Shown: positions 34,404 to 43,923, numbered from the stretch's first letter. The stretch is DNA of 64,000 bases from CAVUPF01 sp963803755 (GCA_963803755.1 CAWDNP010000007.1:372001-436000); one strand, 5' to 3'. The notes: generated by a model not told the origin, from the sequence alone. Program-made: numbers and translations.

Positions 34404-34702
34404 GGAGCGTTTTTCGTCCCTGCTGTAAATGCCAGCCACGTTCCCCGATTCGCTCCCGTAGCTGCGCTATTGGCGGCCGGTGAGCGAAGGCGCCATGTCT
34501 TCGCCTACCAAGACCGCGGCTATCGCTCGGGGGTGCCCAGACCTCCTCGTGGCGGCGCGTGCCGCGGCCTCCATCGCGCAAGCCTAGCGGCGAGTGATGG
34601 CGATAGCGGACTTCCGACCGCGTTCATGTTGGACTCCCGGAGCGCTAGTCTCGACTTAAGTCGACCGGAAGCAGCCAATCCCAACCCGATTTGATTGGAC
34701 CT
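34404..34702. other. Gap upstream of glutamate decarboxylase
   Basis: About 300 bp without a supported gene. It should hold the promoter of the decarboxylase gene; the AT-richer stretch near 34650-34690 is the likeliest place, but I see no clear hexamers. Confidence 0.35.
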
Positions 34703-36079
34703 ATGACCAACTCACACAGCGCACACGAGGCCGCCATGCTCTACGGAATCCGCTTCCTCACCGAGGATGCACCTGACGGCGAGTTCCCGCCGAATGGCAT
34801 GCCAGCTCTGGACGCGATGCGCCTGCTGGATGAGGACCTGGCGCTGGAGGGTGACCCGCAGCGCAACCTTGCGACCTTCGTGACGACCTGGATGGAGCCC
34901 GAGGCGGACCGGATCATCGCCGAGAACCTCTATCGGAACTTCATCGACCATGCCGAGTACCCGATCTCGGCCGAGATCGAGCAGCGCTGTACCCGGATGC
35001 TCGCCGACCTCTACCACGCCCCCGGCGAGACCACCGGCGCCCGCACGCAGGGCTCCTCGGAGGCAATCATGCTCGGCGCCTTGTCGCTGAAGTGGAAATG
35101 GCGCAAGCGCCGCGAGGCCGACGGCAAGCCGACCGACAAGCCAAACCTGATCTTCGGCGGCGACGTGCATGTGGTCTGGGAGAAGTTCTGCCGCTACTTC
35201 GATGTCGAGCCGCGAATCGTCCCGCTGCAGGAAGACAAGTACGTGATCGGACCGGAGGACGTGCAGCCTCATATGGACGAGAACACGATCGGCGTCGCGG
35301 CAGTGCTCGGCACTACCTTCACCGGCCATGCCGATGACATCGTCGGGATCAACAAGCTCCTCGTCGACCTCAAGGCAGAGAAGGGTCTCGACATCCCGCT
35401 TCACATCGATGCGGCGAGCGGCGGCTTCGTCTGGCCATTCCTCTACCCAGAGTCCGAGTGGGATTTCCGCCTAGAGCAGGTTCGTTCGATCAACGTCTCC
35501 GGGCATAAGTTCGGGCTCGTCTACCCCGGTATCGGCTGGATCGTTTTCCGCGAGACCGCAGATCTCGCTGAGGATCTCGTCTTTTACGAGAACTACCTGG
35601 GCAAGACCGACGCTACCTTCACCCTCAACTTCTCTACCGGCGCCTCGATGGTCCTCGCGCAGTACTACAACTTTGTCCGCTACGGGCGCGAGGGCTACGC
35701 CTACATCATGAAAGCGATGCAGAAGAACGCCCGGACCCTGGCCGCCAACCTCAAGGCGAGCGGCGACTTCGAGTTGATCGGGGACGGGGAGGAGCAGCTT
35801 CCGCTTGTCGCTTTCAGGCTTGCTGGCGAGAAGAACTACGACGAGTTCGATGTCTCTTGGCAGCTCTCTGCCGAGCGCGGCTGGATGGTCCCCGCCTACA
35901 CGCTCCCCCCCAACGCCGAAAAGGTGAAGATCCTGCGGGCGCTGGTCAAGCAGACGTTAAGCCGCGAGCAGGTCGATCGGCTCTCCAAGGACATCGCTCA
36001 GGCTTGTGCGACCCTCGAGAAGAAGGGCGGCACCCACCCCTCCGAGCGCAAGCGGGTCAAGATTGGGACCGGTTACTGA
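34703..36079 (+). CDS. gadB: Glutamate decarboxylase
   Basis: A 458-residue pyridoxal-phosphate enzyme that converts glutamate to GABA and consumes a proton. The cofactor lysine is in SGHKFGLVYPG, and HIDAASGGFVWPF holds the Asp that binds the pyridine nitrogen. ARTQGSSEAIMLG and NFSTGASMVLAQYYNF are further family blocks. Length matches bacterial GadB. I start at the ATG at 34703, preferred over a TTG at 34691. No glutamate/GABA antiporter gene is next to it. Roles in acid resistance or GABA metabolism are both possible. Confidence 0.92.
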   Translation: MTNSHSAHEAAMLYGIRFLTEDAPDGEFPPNGMPALDAMRLLDEDLALEGDPQRNLATFVTTWMEPEADRIIAENLYRNFIDHAEYPISAEIEQRCTRMLADLYHAPGETTGARTQGSSEAIMLGALSLKWKWRKRREADGKPTDKPNLIFGGDVHVVWEKFCRYFDVEPRIVPLQEDKYVIGPEDVQPHMDENTIGVAAVLGTTFTGHADDIVGINKLLVDLKAEKGLDIPLHIDAASGGFVWPFLYPESEWDFRLEQVRSINVSGHKFGLVYPGIGWIVFRETADLAEDLVFYENYLGKTDATFTLNFSTGASMVLAQYYNFVRYGREGYAYIMKAMQKNARTLAANLKASGDFELIGDGEEQLPLVAFRLAGEKNYDEFDVSWQLSAERGWMVPAYTLPPNAEKVKILRALVKQTLSREQVDRLSKDIAQACATLEKKGGTHPSERKRVKIGTGY

Positions 36080-36303
36080 GCGCTAAACGGCGGGAAGGGC
36101 GTTTCACCGCAGGTACGTCTTCACGCGACTTGTGTTCGGGAGCGCTTCACGGCCGCCGACTCTCCGTTGTCAAAACGGCGACATGTTGCGATGATTCTCG
36201 CTTGCTCGCCGGGAGAATTTTCCGCTCGCGCCTTGACGAGCCGATCTCGCTCGATAGCCCGCACCGCGTCGGCTCCAGCCGACTGGGTAGTTGGCACCAG
36301 AAA

Positions 36304-36374
36304 AGCGGCGGACGGGAATCGAACCCGCATCATCGCCTTGGAAGGGCGAGGCTCTACCGTTGAGCTACCACCGC
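36304..36374 (-). tRNA. tRNA-Gly (anticodon UCC)
   Basis: A 71-nt cloverleaf with acceptor GCGGTGG/CCGCCGC (one G-U pair), anticodon loop CTTCCAA giving UCC, T-loop GTTCGATT and discriminator T. CCA is not encoded. Confidence 0.95.
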
Positions 36375-36514
36375 GCAGACGAGTCGCCGTTGTGAGCGGG
36401 TTCGCTGTCAACGACAGTTTGCCCCAAGCGCGTCGCACTTTGCCATCTCGCCGGGGTCGTTGCACGAAGTGCAATCACATTGGGCTGTCGATCCGGCAGA
36501 ATGCATGTCGACCA

Positions 36515-36588
36515 CGGGGCGTGGCGCAGTCTGGTAGCGCACTCGGCTGGGGGCCGAGCGGTCGCTGGTTCAAATCCAGTCGCCCCGA
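36515..36588 (+). tRNA. tRNA-Pro (anticodon GGG)
   Basis: A 74-nt cloverleaf with acceptor CGGGGCG/CGCCCCG, anticodon loop CTGGGGG giving GGG, T-loop GTTCAAAT and discriminator A. It is followed by a strong hairpin. Confidence 0.95.
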
Positions 36589-36592
36589 CTAA

Positions 36593-36621
36593 CGGAAGCC
36601 CGCTTCGGAAGCGGGCTTCCG
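36593..36621 (+). terminator. Hairpin after tRNA-Pro
   Basis: A perfect 13-bp stem beginning CGGAAGCCCGCTT, with a 3-nt loop CGG, 5 nt after the tRNA. The stable loop and position fit a transcription terminator, although the T-tract is poor. Confidence 0.75.
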
Positions 36622-37264
36622 TCATCCAGCGGCTTGCTGCGCTCGGCCGCGAGTGCGCGTGGTATCGCTCCTGGTACCAAGAAAGGTCAATCCGGTTTGC
36701 GTCGACTGGGGCCGAGATGGCATCGATCACAGTGTTTCCATGAGGTTCCTGTCGATCTAGCTTCATGAGGTTTGGGGAGCGGCTAGGTCGCGGGGCCCTT
36801 GGGGTGAAGATCAGCGAGCGCGGTGACCGAGTTGCCGCGGTTCAACGTCGCGCCGCACGATCCGGTGTTTGGCGTCGTCGCCGCGGAAGGCGCGGGGGCT
36901 TGGGTGGGGGCTGGGGCGTCGGCGTGGGCGCATGAGGCGCTGCGTTAGCCTCGACGGCGCCCCGAGAGCGGCAGCGAGCATCGCAGCGCTGCTCTAGCGG
37001 CGGATGGACTCGCCGAGACCGCAACACTTGACCGAGTTCGGCCGTCGCTGCTCCTCCACCTGTCGATGTGAGCGGGGCGGCAGACACCGCTCACGCTCCA
37101 TATCAGCGCCGGTCATCTAGAGCGGGTCCCCCGGAAATCAGGGCTTTGACTCCGTCAAGTGCTCGACGCCTGCCCATCAACGGGCGTGATGCTACTTATA
37201 GGTCGTAGACGTTCAAGTAGCAGGACGCCAGCGTTCGGCCCGTGGAAGGCGATCTACAACGCGC
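36622..37264. other. Gap with no supported gene
   Basis: About 640 bp after tRNA-Pro. Short open frames on both strands (for example around 36763-36945) are Arg/Gly-rich and lack family resemblance. It appears to be degraded accessory DNA. Confidence 0.4.
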
Positions 37265-37477
37265 GTTGTCGGGGAGAACCTGCGCGCCTATTGCGCCGAG
37301 CGCGGACTCAGCCAGGAAGCCTTTGCTGCGGTGCTCGGCGTCCACCGGACCTACATGGGCGGCCTCGAGCGCGGCGAGCGGAATCTGACGCTGAAGGGCC
37401 TGGAGCGGATCGCTGAGAAGCTCGACATGGACCCACGCGAGCTGCTCGGTTCAGGCAGGCCTTCGCATCTCCCTTAG
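37265..37477 (+). pseudogene. XRE-family HTH protein without a visible start
   Basis: A clear 70-residue XRE helix-turn-helix domain: GENLRAYCAERGLSQEAF, then LGVHRTYMGGLERGERNLTL and a short C-terminus ending in LPxxLLGS-like sequence. This is a common small actinobacterial or phage-type regulator. No ATG, GTG or TTG occurs in this frame between the upstream stop (near 37198) and the domain. So the start has been lost, or a one-base shift near 37262 separates it from a start in another frame. Confidence 0.7.
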
Positions 37478-37510
37478 CTAAGCCCAGACGGTAACGACAA
37501 GCCCTCCCGT

Positions 37511-38569
37511 CTAACCGCGATGCCGGGACCGACTGAGCTTGACCATGATCACGCGAGTCGTGGTCGCCTTTTCGCCGTCGGGGAGGATCAGCACGGTGAT
37601 TGCCTTACCGCGGAGCTTGCCCTTCGCCAGGAGGAGCTTGCGCGCCTTGCGCGTCAGCGGGATGCGCACGTCCTGCGTCTGCCCCGCCGGGATCTTGAAG
37701 GTGGCGTGGCCGTAGGCGGGAGCGTGCTTGGGCTTGGCGCTCGCGCCTGCATCGCTGACGGTGCTGAAGACGCTTTGCAGCGGCCCGAAGGTCACCCCGC
37801 CTTCGCATAGGTTGACGATGCTCGGGCCGATCGATGGCCCGTAGCACTTCTCCGGGGCGTTGATCGCGTTCGGGGTCTTGGTCAGGAACACCTTTCCCGT
37901 CAGTTCGGCGCTCGGCGGGGGGCTGGACCCGCCGGTTCCAGAAGAGCCTCCCGTGGTGGCTTCGCTGGTGACGGTTCCGTCAATGAGCAGGCCCGGATCG
38001 AGGTTCTTGCACGCCCAGGCCGGCTGGCCCGGGTGGATCGGTTTGGGCAGAGAGCCCGGCTGCGGTGCCGTTTCTTCGAAGTTGCCGACGCATCCTTCGC
38101 TGTTTTCAAGGTAGGGGTAGATGTGGCCTGAGGGGCCGCTGTTGAGGACGGCGAGGATCTCGCCCTGGGTGATCTGCGCGCCCGACGGTTCCAGGGTGGC
38201 GATCATCGGGTTCATTTCGGTCGAAGGCAGCTCCATCGCCCCCACCGGGCGGTCCATCGCCCATTCTTCGTTGGCACCTTTCGCCGTCCACACCTCGACT
38301 TCCATCGGCACCATGGAGCTGTACTCCAACTGCACCTTCGAAATGCTCCCCGAGATCGGCGCTGAGGGTGGCGCGCCGCCGACAAGAGGCGCGGTGCCGG
38401 CATACCATGCTTCTTCTTCTTCCGATACCGCATGGCCCGAGAAAGCGCCGAGGCCGCTGATCTGAGCGCCCGCCAGGGACGGTCCGAAGGTCTCAGTCGC
38501 CGCTGAGGCCCCTGGCGCCGCGACCAACAGCAGCGCCGCCATGCCGACGATGTACCAGAGCCATTTCAT
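37511..38569 (-). CDS. Secreted protein of unknown function
   Basis: A 352-residue exported protein with a good signal peptide (MKWLWYIVGMAALLLVAAPGASA, in two parts here only for reading; cleavage after ASA near residue 23). The mature part is Pro/Gly/Ser-rich with beta-like stretches. It has a low-complexity linker rich in Gly, Thr and Ser (about 215-235) and a basic C-terminus (RKARKLLLAKGKLRGKA). Such C-terminal basic beta domains recur in Solirubrobacter-type secreted proteins. I start at the ATG at 38569 because the signal peptide follows it. Function is unknown. Confidence 0.66.
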   Translation of the reverse strand: MKWLWYIVGMAALLLVAAPGASAATETFGPSLAGAQISGLGAFSGHAVSEEEEAWYAGTAPLVGGAPPSAPISGSISKVQLEYSSMVPMEVEVWTAKGANEEWAMDRPVGAMELPSTEMNPMIATLEPSGAQITQGEILAVLNSGPSGHIYPYLENSEGCVGNFEETAPQPGSLPKPIHPGQPAWACKNLDPGLLIDGTVTSEATTGGSSGTGGSSPPPSAELTGKVFLTKTPNAINAPEKCYGPSIGPSIVNLCEGGVTFGPLQSVFSTVSDAGASAKPKHAPAYGHATFKIPAGQTQDVRIPLTRKARKLLLAKGKLRGKAITVLILPDGEKATTTRVIMVKLSRSRHRG

Positions 38570-39070
38570 CCCCGTGAACCAGTAGATGCGGTCGCGCTCA
38601 TCTGAATGCGCCGGTGATGATACCCCCGCTGACCTTGGCCGTAGGGCCGGGCGGAGCGGATGCTGGCGCATCCAACTGGTCACGCCCGGCGGTCGAGGAG
38701 CGACGCTACGGCCGGCGAGGCGCTGAGTCGGGGGCGCTTCGAGCGGGTTGAGCCGGCGCGACCTCTTTTACTTGTGCTCGGCTGCGCTCCTGTTCCATGA
38801 CCCAGAGGCGAATTGTTCGCTCAAGCAACCGCTGGCGTCCACGTTTCGGTAGTTGTGGGCCCATGACCAGCATGGTCCCCCGCGTTTGGGTGCACCGCAT
38901 TGGACGCCGGTCCAAAAATCAGGCTGCGCGGCTTCGACAATCGGACTGGGGTAGGAGAGTGCCGGCGTCTCCGCTCGAAAGTCCTTGGCGTTCTCGACCC
39001 TCGCCCAGCTGCCTCGATATTCGGAAACCCAAAGATGGCATGACCAAATAGCCGTCCCCTGCGAGGAGTA
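38570..39070. other. Gap upstream of the IS110 remnant
   Basis: About 500 bp. No gene is supported. A - strand frame at about 38706-38915 resembles ordinary shadow coding. The segment ends at the IS110 end sequence near 39071. Confidence 0.35.
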
Positions 39071-39480
39071 AGGGACCCCCTCAGCTCAAGCGCGGGCGAA
39101 CCGCGCTGAATGTCAATCGACGGAGCATGAGGAGGCCCCGAATGCTCTCGCGGAGACGCATCCGCCCCGCCGACCGGGTGGGCTTCCGCCGCTTTCTGGG
39201 TGAGTTCAGGGGAAAGCGGGTGGAGGCGGCGCTTGAGGCGACGACGGGCTGGCGCTTCGTGGTCGAGGAGCTTCAGGCGGCGGGCCACATCGCCCACCTC
39301 GCCGAGCCGGCGGAGACCGCCGGCCTGCGCGGCCCCAAGAAGCGAGCGAAGTCCGACCGCGCCGACGCCCGCCATCTGCGCGAGCTTCTTCAGCAGGGTC
39401 GCCTGCCGGAGTCCTGGATACCGCCCACCCACATCCTCGAGCTGCGCTCCGAGGTCCTCCTGCGCCACACTCCTCCTCTG
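39071..39480 (+). pseudogene. IS110-family transposase remnant A
   Basis: A truncated insertion sequence. From about 39145 the translation reads RIRPADRVGFRRFLGEFRG, then EAALEATTGWRFVVEEL and AHLAEPAETAGLRG with SDRADARHLREL and WIPPTHILELR, the N-terminal DEDD-type region of IS110 transposases. The catalytic C-terminal Ser domain is gone. The initial codons are also missing: compared with remnant B about 80 bp are deleted after GGCCCCGAATG. Preceding this is a conserved IS end beginning GGGACCCCC. Confidence 0.85.
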
Positions 39481-39550
39481 CGTGGTAGGAAAGAGGAAAG
39501 GAGACGTATGGGGAGCCGTGGCTACTCGGGCCACGACAGGCCGCTGGCGA

Positions 39551-39994
39551 CTATCCGGGTTGCCCGGCGAACGGGTCCTCGACGGCGATGCCGTCGAAGC
39601 GCCTGAAGTCGCGGTCGCGGGTGTAGATCGTCCCGACGCCGTGCTGGCGCATCAGCGTGGCGAGATGCCCGTCGGGCACGGCGTTGCCGCGATCGACATC
39701 GTTGCGGGTCGCGAGGTATAGCTCCCAAAACCCCTCGTCCTCACCGGGCGTCCGAGCGTGTGGGGCGGCGATCAGGGCACTGACGTTGGCGATCGCGTCC
39801 CGGGGGATGAGGGGCCGGGGGAGCACCGACGGGTGGGTGACGATTCGCAGGTAGCCTATGATCGTCGGCCAGAAGAGGTAGACGATCTCCGGGCCCGCCG
39901 CCAAGCGCTCCACCAGCGCTCGGGCGGGCTCGTGAACGGGCTCGGCCTCGTTCGAGGCATAGACCAAGACGTTGGCGTCGATGGTGACGCTCAC
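39551..39994 (-). CDS. vapC: PIN-domain ribonuclease toxin VapC
   Basis: A 147-residue PIN-domain protein. The first catalytic Asp is in VTIDANVLVYA (near residue 5), an acidic Glu/Asp group lies mid-chain (RTPGEDEGFWEL), and the late DGHLATLMRQHGVGTIYTRDRDF segment carries the remaining acidic site residues. Toxins of this group cleave RNA, often tRNA. The GTG start at 39994 overlaps the antitoxin stop by 4 bp (GTGA), the usual VapBC arrangement. A longer reading upstream overlaps vapB and is rejected. Confidence 0.88.
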   Translation of the reverse strand: MSVTIDANVLVYASNEAEPVHEPARALVERLAAGPEIVYLFWPTIIGYLRIVTHPSVLPRPLIPRDAIANVSALIAAPHARTPGEDEGFWELYLATRNDVDRGNAVPDGHLATLMRQHGVGTIYTRDRDFRRFDGIAVEDPFAGQPG

Positions 39995-40221
39995 CGGTCG
40001 AGCAAGGTGTTCAGCGCTTCCTTGTCCTCGAGGTCCACGGCCGGCTTGCCGAGGTCGTGGCTCACCCAGGAGAAAGGCCGGGGCTGTGGCTCGGCTTCCT
40101 GGCGGAGCTCGCGAGCCAGCAGTTGGGAGGCAAGCTCGCCGATCGACTTGCGCTCGCGCTCGCTGCGCTGGCGCAGTTCCCGCATCACGGACGGATCGAG
40201 GTTGAGCGTCGTCCTCGTCAT
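39991..40221 (-). CDS. vapB: VapB-type ribbon-helix-helix antitoxin
   Basis: A 76-residue antitoxin with an N-terminal ribbon-helix-helix (MTRTTLNLDPSVMRELRQ, then SERERKSIGELASQLLARELR) and a C-terminal toxin-binding tail rich in Asp and Glu. It should bind its own promoter and neutralise VapC. The ATG at 40221 is preceded by TAACAT at a distance of 8 nt, so the transcript may be leaderless. Confidence 0.87.
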   Translation of the reverse strand: MTRTTLNLDPSVMRELRQRSERERKSIGELASQLLARELRQEAEPQPRPFSWVSHDLGKPAVDLEDKEALNTLLDR

Positions 40222-40323
40222 GATGTTTGATGTTATCAGTATCGGCATCAGGCATCTAAAGTTGGTCGCCGTCGCCGAAGGGTCCGGACAGAGGAGTTCA
40301 GCCTACGCTACGTAGAACGCGCC

Positions 40324-40949
40324 CTACTGAGGAACGCGTGTATTCCACACTCGTTCGATCTGTCGCATGAGTGCTGGGTAAACAACCCAATGCCGGAACG
40401 GCTTGATAAGCGCCATGTATCCCTTCCCGAACAACCGCGTGGCTTGACGTAGACGGCCATCTGTCCCTGGTAGCGGCCTTCCCCCTGCTCGACCCAAGCC
40501 AGGTGCATCACGCCGTGCACGGTCTGGTTCGACACCTCCGCGGCAAACTCGACGTTTGTGCGATAGAGGGGAACGAAAGGCAGGGAGTCGAAATGCAGAT
40601 CGCCGCCGTGCTGCGCAAATCGTCTGGCAGTCGGTCGGTCAGCGAGGTTTCGTTCGTACCCGGAATCGGCAATTTGCCTGCGGCATCACCTCGACCGCTG
40701 TCGATCGGGACCGAAATCCTGCCGAGGCCGAACAAACTGCCGAGGCGATCGCGGACATTCCACAGGACGCGAGTCGGTAAGGACTCCGCGTTGGCCGGGT
40801 CGGAGGCAGCCATTAGCTCGAGCAGCCGTTTGGAAGTCCTCGGCGCCACCGTGCACGGGAAGGGTCCAGACATCCTCCAGAGTGAAATCTGACACGATCT
40901 CGCGGATACGCCAGGGGCGTGATTCGTGTGCTGCGTTCGGAAGCTTCAT
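40324..40949 (-). pseudogene. DUF2867 protein gene with three frameshifts
   Basis: Four consecutive segments in changing frames rebuild one DUF2867 protein: MKLPNAAHESRPWRIR onward, LLELMAASDPANAES onward, DLHFDSLPFVPLYRTN onward with a VHGVMHLAWVE segment, and LFGKGYMALIKPFRHWVVYP with the closing RQIERVWNTRV. The breaks lie near 40826 (one extra base), 40600 (one missing) and 40433 (one missing). The reconstructed length is about 208 residues. It is divergent from a TetR regulator with two shared operators. Three indels in 620 bp mean either a pseudogene or locally poor sequence. Confidence 0.78.
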
Positions 40950-40962
40950 GCTGGTCCTCGAT

Positions 40963-40980
40963 CCATACGATGTCGTATGG
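40963..40980. promoter_or_regulatory. TetR operator 1
   Basis: A perfect 18-bp palindrome, CCATACGATGTCGTATGG, just upstream of the DUF2867 start. Its 14-bp core matches the second site at 41009-41022. Confidence 0.75.
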
Positions 40981-41008
40981 ATATTAGTCAGGCCGCTTGC
41001 ATCTGTCA

Positions 41009-41022
41009 ATACGGTGCCGTAT
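41009..41022. promoter_or_regulatory. TetR operator 2
   Basis: ATACGGTGCCGTAT, a perfect 14-bp palindrome that shares ATACGRTGYCGTAT with operator 1, 44 bp away centre to centre. It lies 4 bp before the TetR start codon. Confidence 0.75.
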
Positions 41023-41026
41023 AGAT

Positions 41027-41588
41027 ATGTCGGTGGCCAATGTCCGGACCCCACGCGGCGCATGGGTCGACGCGGCGCTGAAGGCCCTGGCGGCAGGAGG
41101 CCCGGATGCAGTGCGGGTCGAGGCGCTGGCCGTGTCCCTGGGGGTGTCCAAGGGTGGCTTCTACTGGCACTTCAAAGATCGCCAGGCGCTGCTCGAGGAG
41201 CTGCTCGACACCTGGGAGAAGGCCGTGGTCGAGGATGTCATCGCGCGCGTCGAGAGCCAGCCAGCCGACCCGCGCGCCAAGTTGCAGCAGCTCTTCGGGC
41301 TGGCCCAGTGCGGGCGATTTTGACGTAGAGCTGGCCCTCCGGGACTGGTCGCGCCGCGACAGGGCGGTCGCCGAGCGAGTGCGGCGGGTCGACAACCGAC
41401 GCATGGAGTATCTGCGCTCGCTGTTCGGGCAGTTCTGCGTGGATGAGAACGATGTCGAGGCCCGCAGCATGCTGGCCTTCTCGCTGTTCATCGGCAGCTA
41501 CTTCATCGCAGCGCAGCACGGTGAGAAGACCCGGTCCCAGGTGCTGCAACTCGCCGTCGATCGACTGCTCAGCGAATCGCGGGACTGA
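41027..41588 (+). CDS. TetR-family regulator, frameshifted
   Basis: A TetR repressor of about 187 residues. The N-terminal DNA-binding domain is clear (WVDAALKALAAGG, then VRVEALAVSLGVSKGGFYWHF with the recognition helix). The ligand domain continues in another frame with DFDVELALRDWSRRD and MEYLRSLFGQF. The frames join if one C is removed from CCC at 41304-41306. It is divergent from the DUF2867 gene, with two matching palindromes between them, so it should repress both. The downstream DCC-family gene starts 1 bp after its stop. Confidence 0.86.
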
Positions 41589-41589
41589 C

Positions 41590-42048
41590 ATGGCCCGCCA
41601 CACCGAAAAGCGGGCCGTAGCACGGGACAAGGATGTGCACGTGAACCGTCGAGAGCGTCCGGTACTCGTCTATGACGGGGACTGCTCTTTCTGTAGGCGG
41701 TGTGTGCGCGTCCTGGAGAGGATCGGGCCGGATGCAGAGATCATTGCGTGGCAGTTCACCGATCTGGCTGAGCTAGGCATCACCGAGGAGCAGGCCGCTG
41801 ATGCCGTGCAGTGGATTCAGATCGACGGCACGGTTCGTTCGGGACACGAGGCTATCGCCGCGGTGCTGGATACCGCTGGACGGATCTGGAAGATCATCGG
41901 CCGTACCGTCCTGGTGCCGGGGATCTCGTGGATGGCGGCGAAGGTCTACCGGCTGGTCGCGGATAACCGGTACCGGTTATCCGGAGGTACGCCTGCTTGC
42001 GCGCGTTCGCCCGTACGGGCGACAAGGGGGTCCACGAAATCCGACTGA
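41590..42048 (+). CDS. Thiol-disulfide oxidoreductase, DCC family (DUF393)
   Basis: A 152-residue DCC-family protein. The name-giving DGDCSFCRRC motif lies near residue 29-38, preceded by VLVY. The middle RSGHEAIAAVL and the C-terminal VYRLVADNRYRLSGG match the family. These small thioredoxin-like proteins have poorly defined redox roles. The first 20 residues are basic, and a GTG at 41641 is an alternative start. It follows the TetR gene directly and is probably in its operon. Confidence 0.83.
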   Translation: MARHTEKRAVARDKDVHVNRRERPVLVYDGDCSFCRRCVRVLERIGPDAEIIAWQFTDLAELGITEEQAADAVQWIQIDGTVRSGHEAIAAVLDTAGRIWKIIGRTVLVPGISWMAAKVYRLVADNRYRLSGGTPACARSPVRATRGSTKSD

Positions 42049-42145
42049 CTGCGCTCCCGACCGGAAGCCAACTAGGAACTGCGAAGAGGGCGCTTGATTC
42101 ACGCGCCCCGTGCTGAGGGCTAGACGATTGCGGGAGGATGTTCGG

Positions 42146-43729
42146 GTGGCGAACGACGAGACCTCTCCCGGCCGGGCGGAGCGTGAGGATCTGGGTGAGG
42201 TGTTGAAACGCCGCGCGCTGACTCAGGACGAGGCGCGTTCGGACGCGATTAATAGGCGCCATGCGGCGGGCGCGCGAACGGCGCGCGAGAACATCGTCGA
42301 CCTCGTCGACCCCGGCTCCTTCGTCGAGTACGGCCGCTTCGCGATCGCCGCCCAGCGGGGGCGCCGTGATGTTGAGGAGCTGATCGCGCGCACCCCCGCG
42401 GATGGCCTCGTGGCTGGCACCGCGCGCGTCAACGGCGACCTTTTCGCAGAGCGCGGCGCCTGTGCCGTTCTCTCCTACGACTACACCGTCCTTGCCGGGA
42501 CCCAGGGCGCGCTCGGCCACCGCAAGAAGGACCGGCTCTTCGAGCTGATTGAGCGTATGCGCCTGCCGACTGTTTTCTTCGCCGAGGGCGGCGGCGGAAG
42601 ACCCGGCGACACGGACTACCCGGTCGTCTCGGCGCTGGACACGCGAGCCTTCGCGCTATGGGCGCGCCTCTCCGGTTTGGTGCCGCGCATCGCTGTCGTC
42701 GCGGGCCGCTGCTTCGCAGGCAACGCCATGATCGCCGGGTGCTCGGACCTGATCGTGGCGACGGAGAACGTGTCGCTCGGTATGGGCGGCCCGGCGATGA
42801 TCGAGGGCGGCGGGCTGGGCAAGGTCCATCCCGACGAGGTCGGGCCGCTTGAGATGCAGGCGGGCAACGGCGTGATCGATGTGGTCGCGACCGATGAGAG
42901 GGAGGCCACGGCGGCAGCGAAGCGGTTACTGGCTTACTTCCAGGGAGCTACGCCGCCAGGCCCCGAGCCAGACCAGGACCGCCTTCGCGACCTCGTACCC
43001 GAGCGCCAACGACGCGCCTATGCCGTGCAGCCGATCGTCGAGGTGTTCGCCGACGAGGGGTCGGTCACATTCCTGCGCGAGCGCTTTGCGCCGGAGATGG
43101 TCACCGCCCTCGCCCGGATCAAGGGGCGGCCGCTCGGCGTGATCGCCAACGACACGCGGCACATGGCGGGAGCGATCACCAGCGACGCCGCCGACAAGGC
43201 CGCCCGGTTCATGCAGCTCTGCGGCGCCTTCGGGCTCCCGGTCGTGTCGCTGATCGACACGCCCGGCATGATGGTCGGCCCGGAGGCCGAGGCGACCGGG
43301 CTCGTGCGGCACGCGTCCCGACTCCTTGTCGCTGGCGCGTCGCTCCGCGTCCCGCTCATCGCGGTGATCCTGCGCCGAGGCTACGGGCTCGGCGCGCAGG
43401 CGATGGCGGGGGGCAGCCTGCATGAGCCGCTGCTCACGATCGCCTGGCCGACCGCCCACCTCGGCCCGATGGGCCTGGAGGGTGCGGTCAGGCTGGCCTT
43501 ACGCAAGGAGCTCGAGGAGATTGCCGACGAAGGTGAGCGCGAGCAGCGGATCCGCGACCTGACCGCCGCCGCAGAGCTCAACGCACAGGCCCTCAATGCG
43601 GCGACGCTGTTTGAGATCGACGACGTCATCGACCCAGCGGAGACACGGTCGCTGATCGCCTCGACGCTGGCGGCGGCGACGGATCCGGCCGAGCCGCCAA
43701 GCGGCTCTCGCTTCGTCGACACCTGGTAG
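42146..43729 (+). CDS. Acyl-CoA carboxylase carboxyltransferase protein
   Basis: A carboxyltransferase of about 527 residues, with a GTG start at 42146 (an in-frame ATG-type start at 42110 would add 12). The N-terminal half shows RENIVDLVDPGSFVEYG, VLSYDYTVLAGTQG and FAEGGGGRPGDT. The C-terminal half shows GVIANDTRHMAGAITSDAADKA, SLIDTPGMMVG and RRGYGLGAQAMAGG. It belongs with acetyl/propionyl-CoA carboxylase beta-like proteins but differs from the leucine-type subunit at 22043. No biotin carboxylase is adjacent. Its upstream region overlaps no gene. Confidence 0.87.
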   Translation: MANDETSPGRAEREDLGEVLKRRALTQDEARSDAINRRHAAGARTARENIVDLVDPGSFVEYGRFAIAAQRGRRDVEELIARTPADGLVAGTARVNGDLFAERGACAVLSYDYTVLAGTQGALGHRKKDRLFELIERMRLPTVFFAEGGGGRPGDTDYPVVSALDTRAFALWARLSGLVPRIAVVAGRCFAGNAMIAGCSDLIVATENVSLGMGGPAMIEGGGLGKVHPDEVGPLEMQAGNGVIDVVATDEREATAAAKRLLAYFQGATPPGPEPDQDRLRDLVPERQRRAYAVQPIVEVFADEGSVTFLRERFAPEMVTALARIKGRPLGVIANDTRHMAGAITSDAADKAARFMQLCGAFGLPVVSLIDTPGMMVGPEAEATGLVRHASRLLVAGASLRVPLIAVILRRGYGLGAQAMAGGSLHEPLLTIAWPTAHLGPMGLEGAVRLALRKELEEIADEGEREQRIRDLTAAAELNAQALNAATLFEIDDVIDPAETRSLIASTLAAATDPAEPPSGSRFVDTW

Positions 43730-43923
43730 CTCAGCCGTGCAGAGCGCCACAAAAACTGCGGCCCAGCACTGAGTCGCCCCCCTTCACCGCGGGTCGATTA
43801 CGTTCTCGATATTGAGTCGCTGAACACCGCGAAAGCGTGACGAAAAGATTAAAGCTGGCGGCGTTGCAGGACAAGGCGCTAAGCCCTGGTCCCTTGCCTT
43901 TCGCAGCTCGAATACGCACTCGC

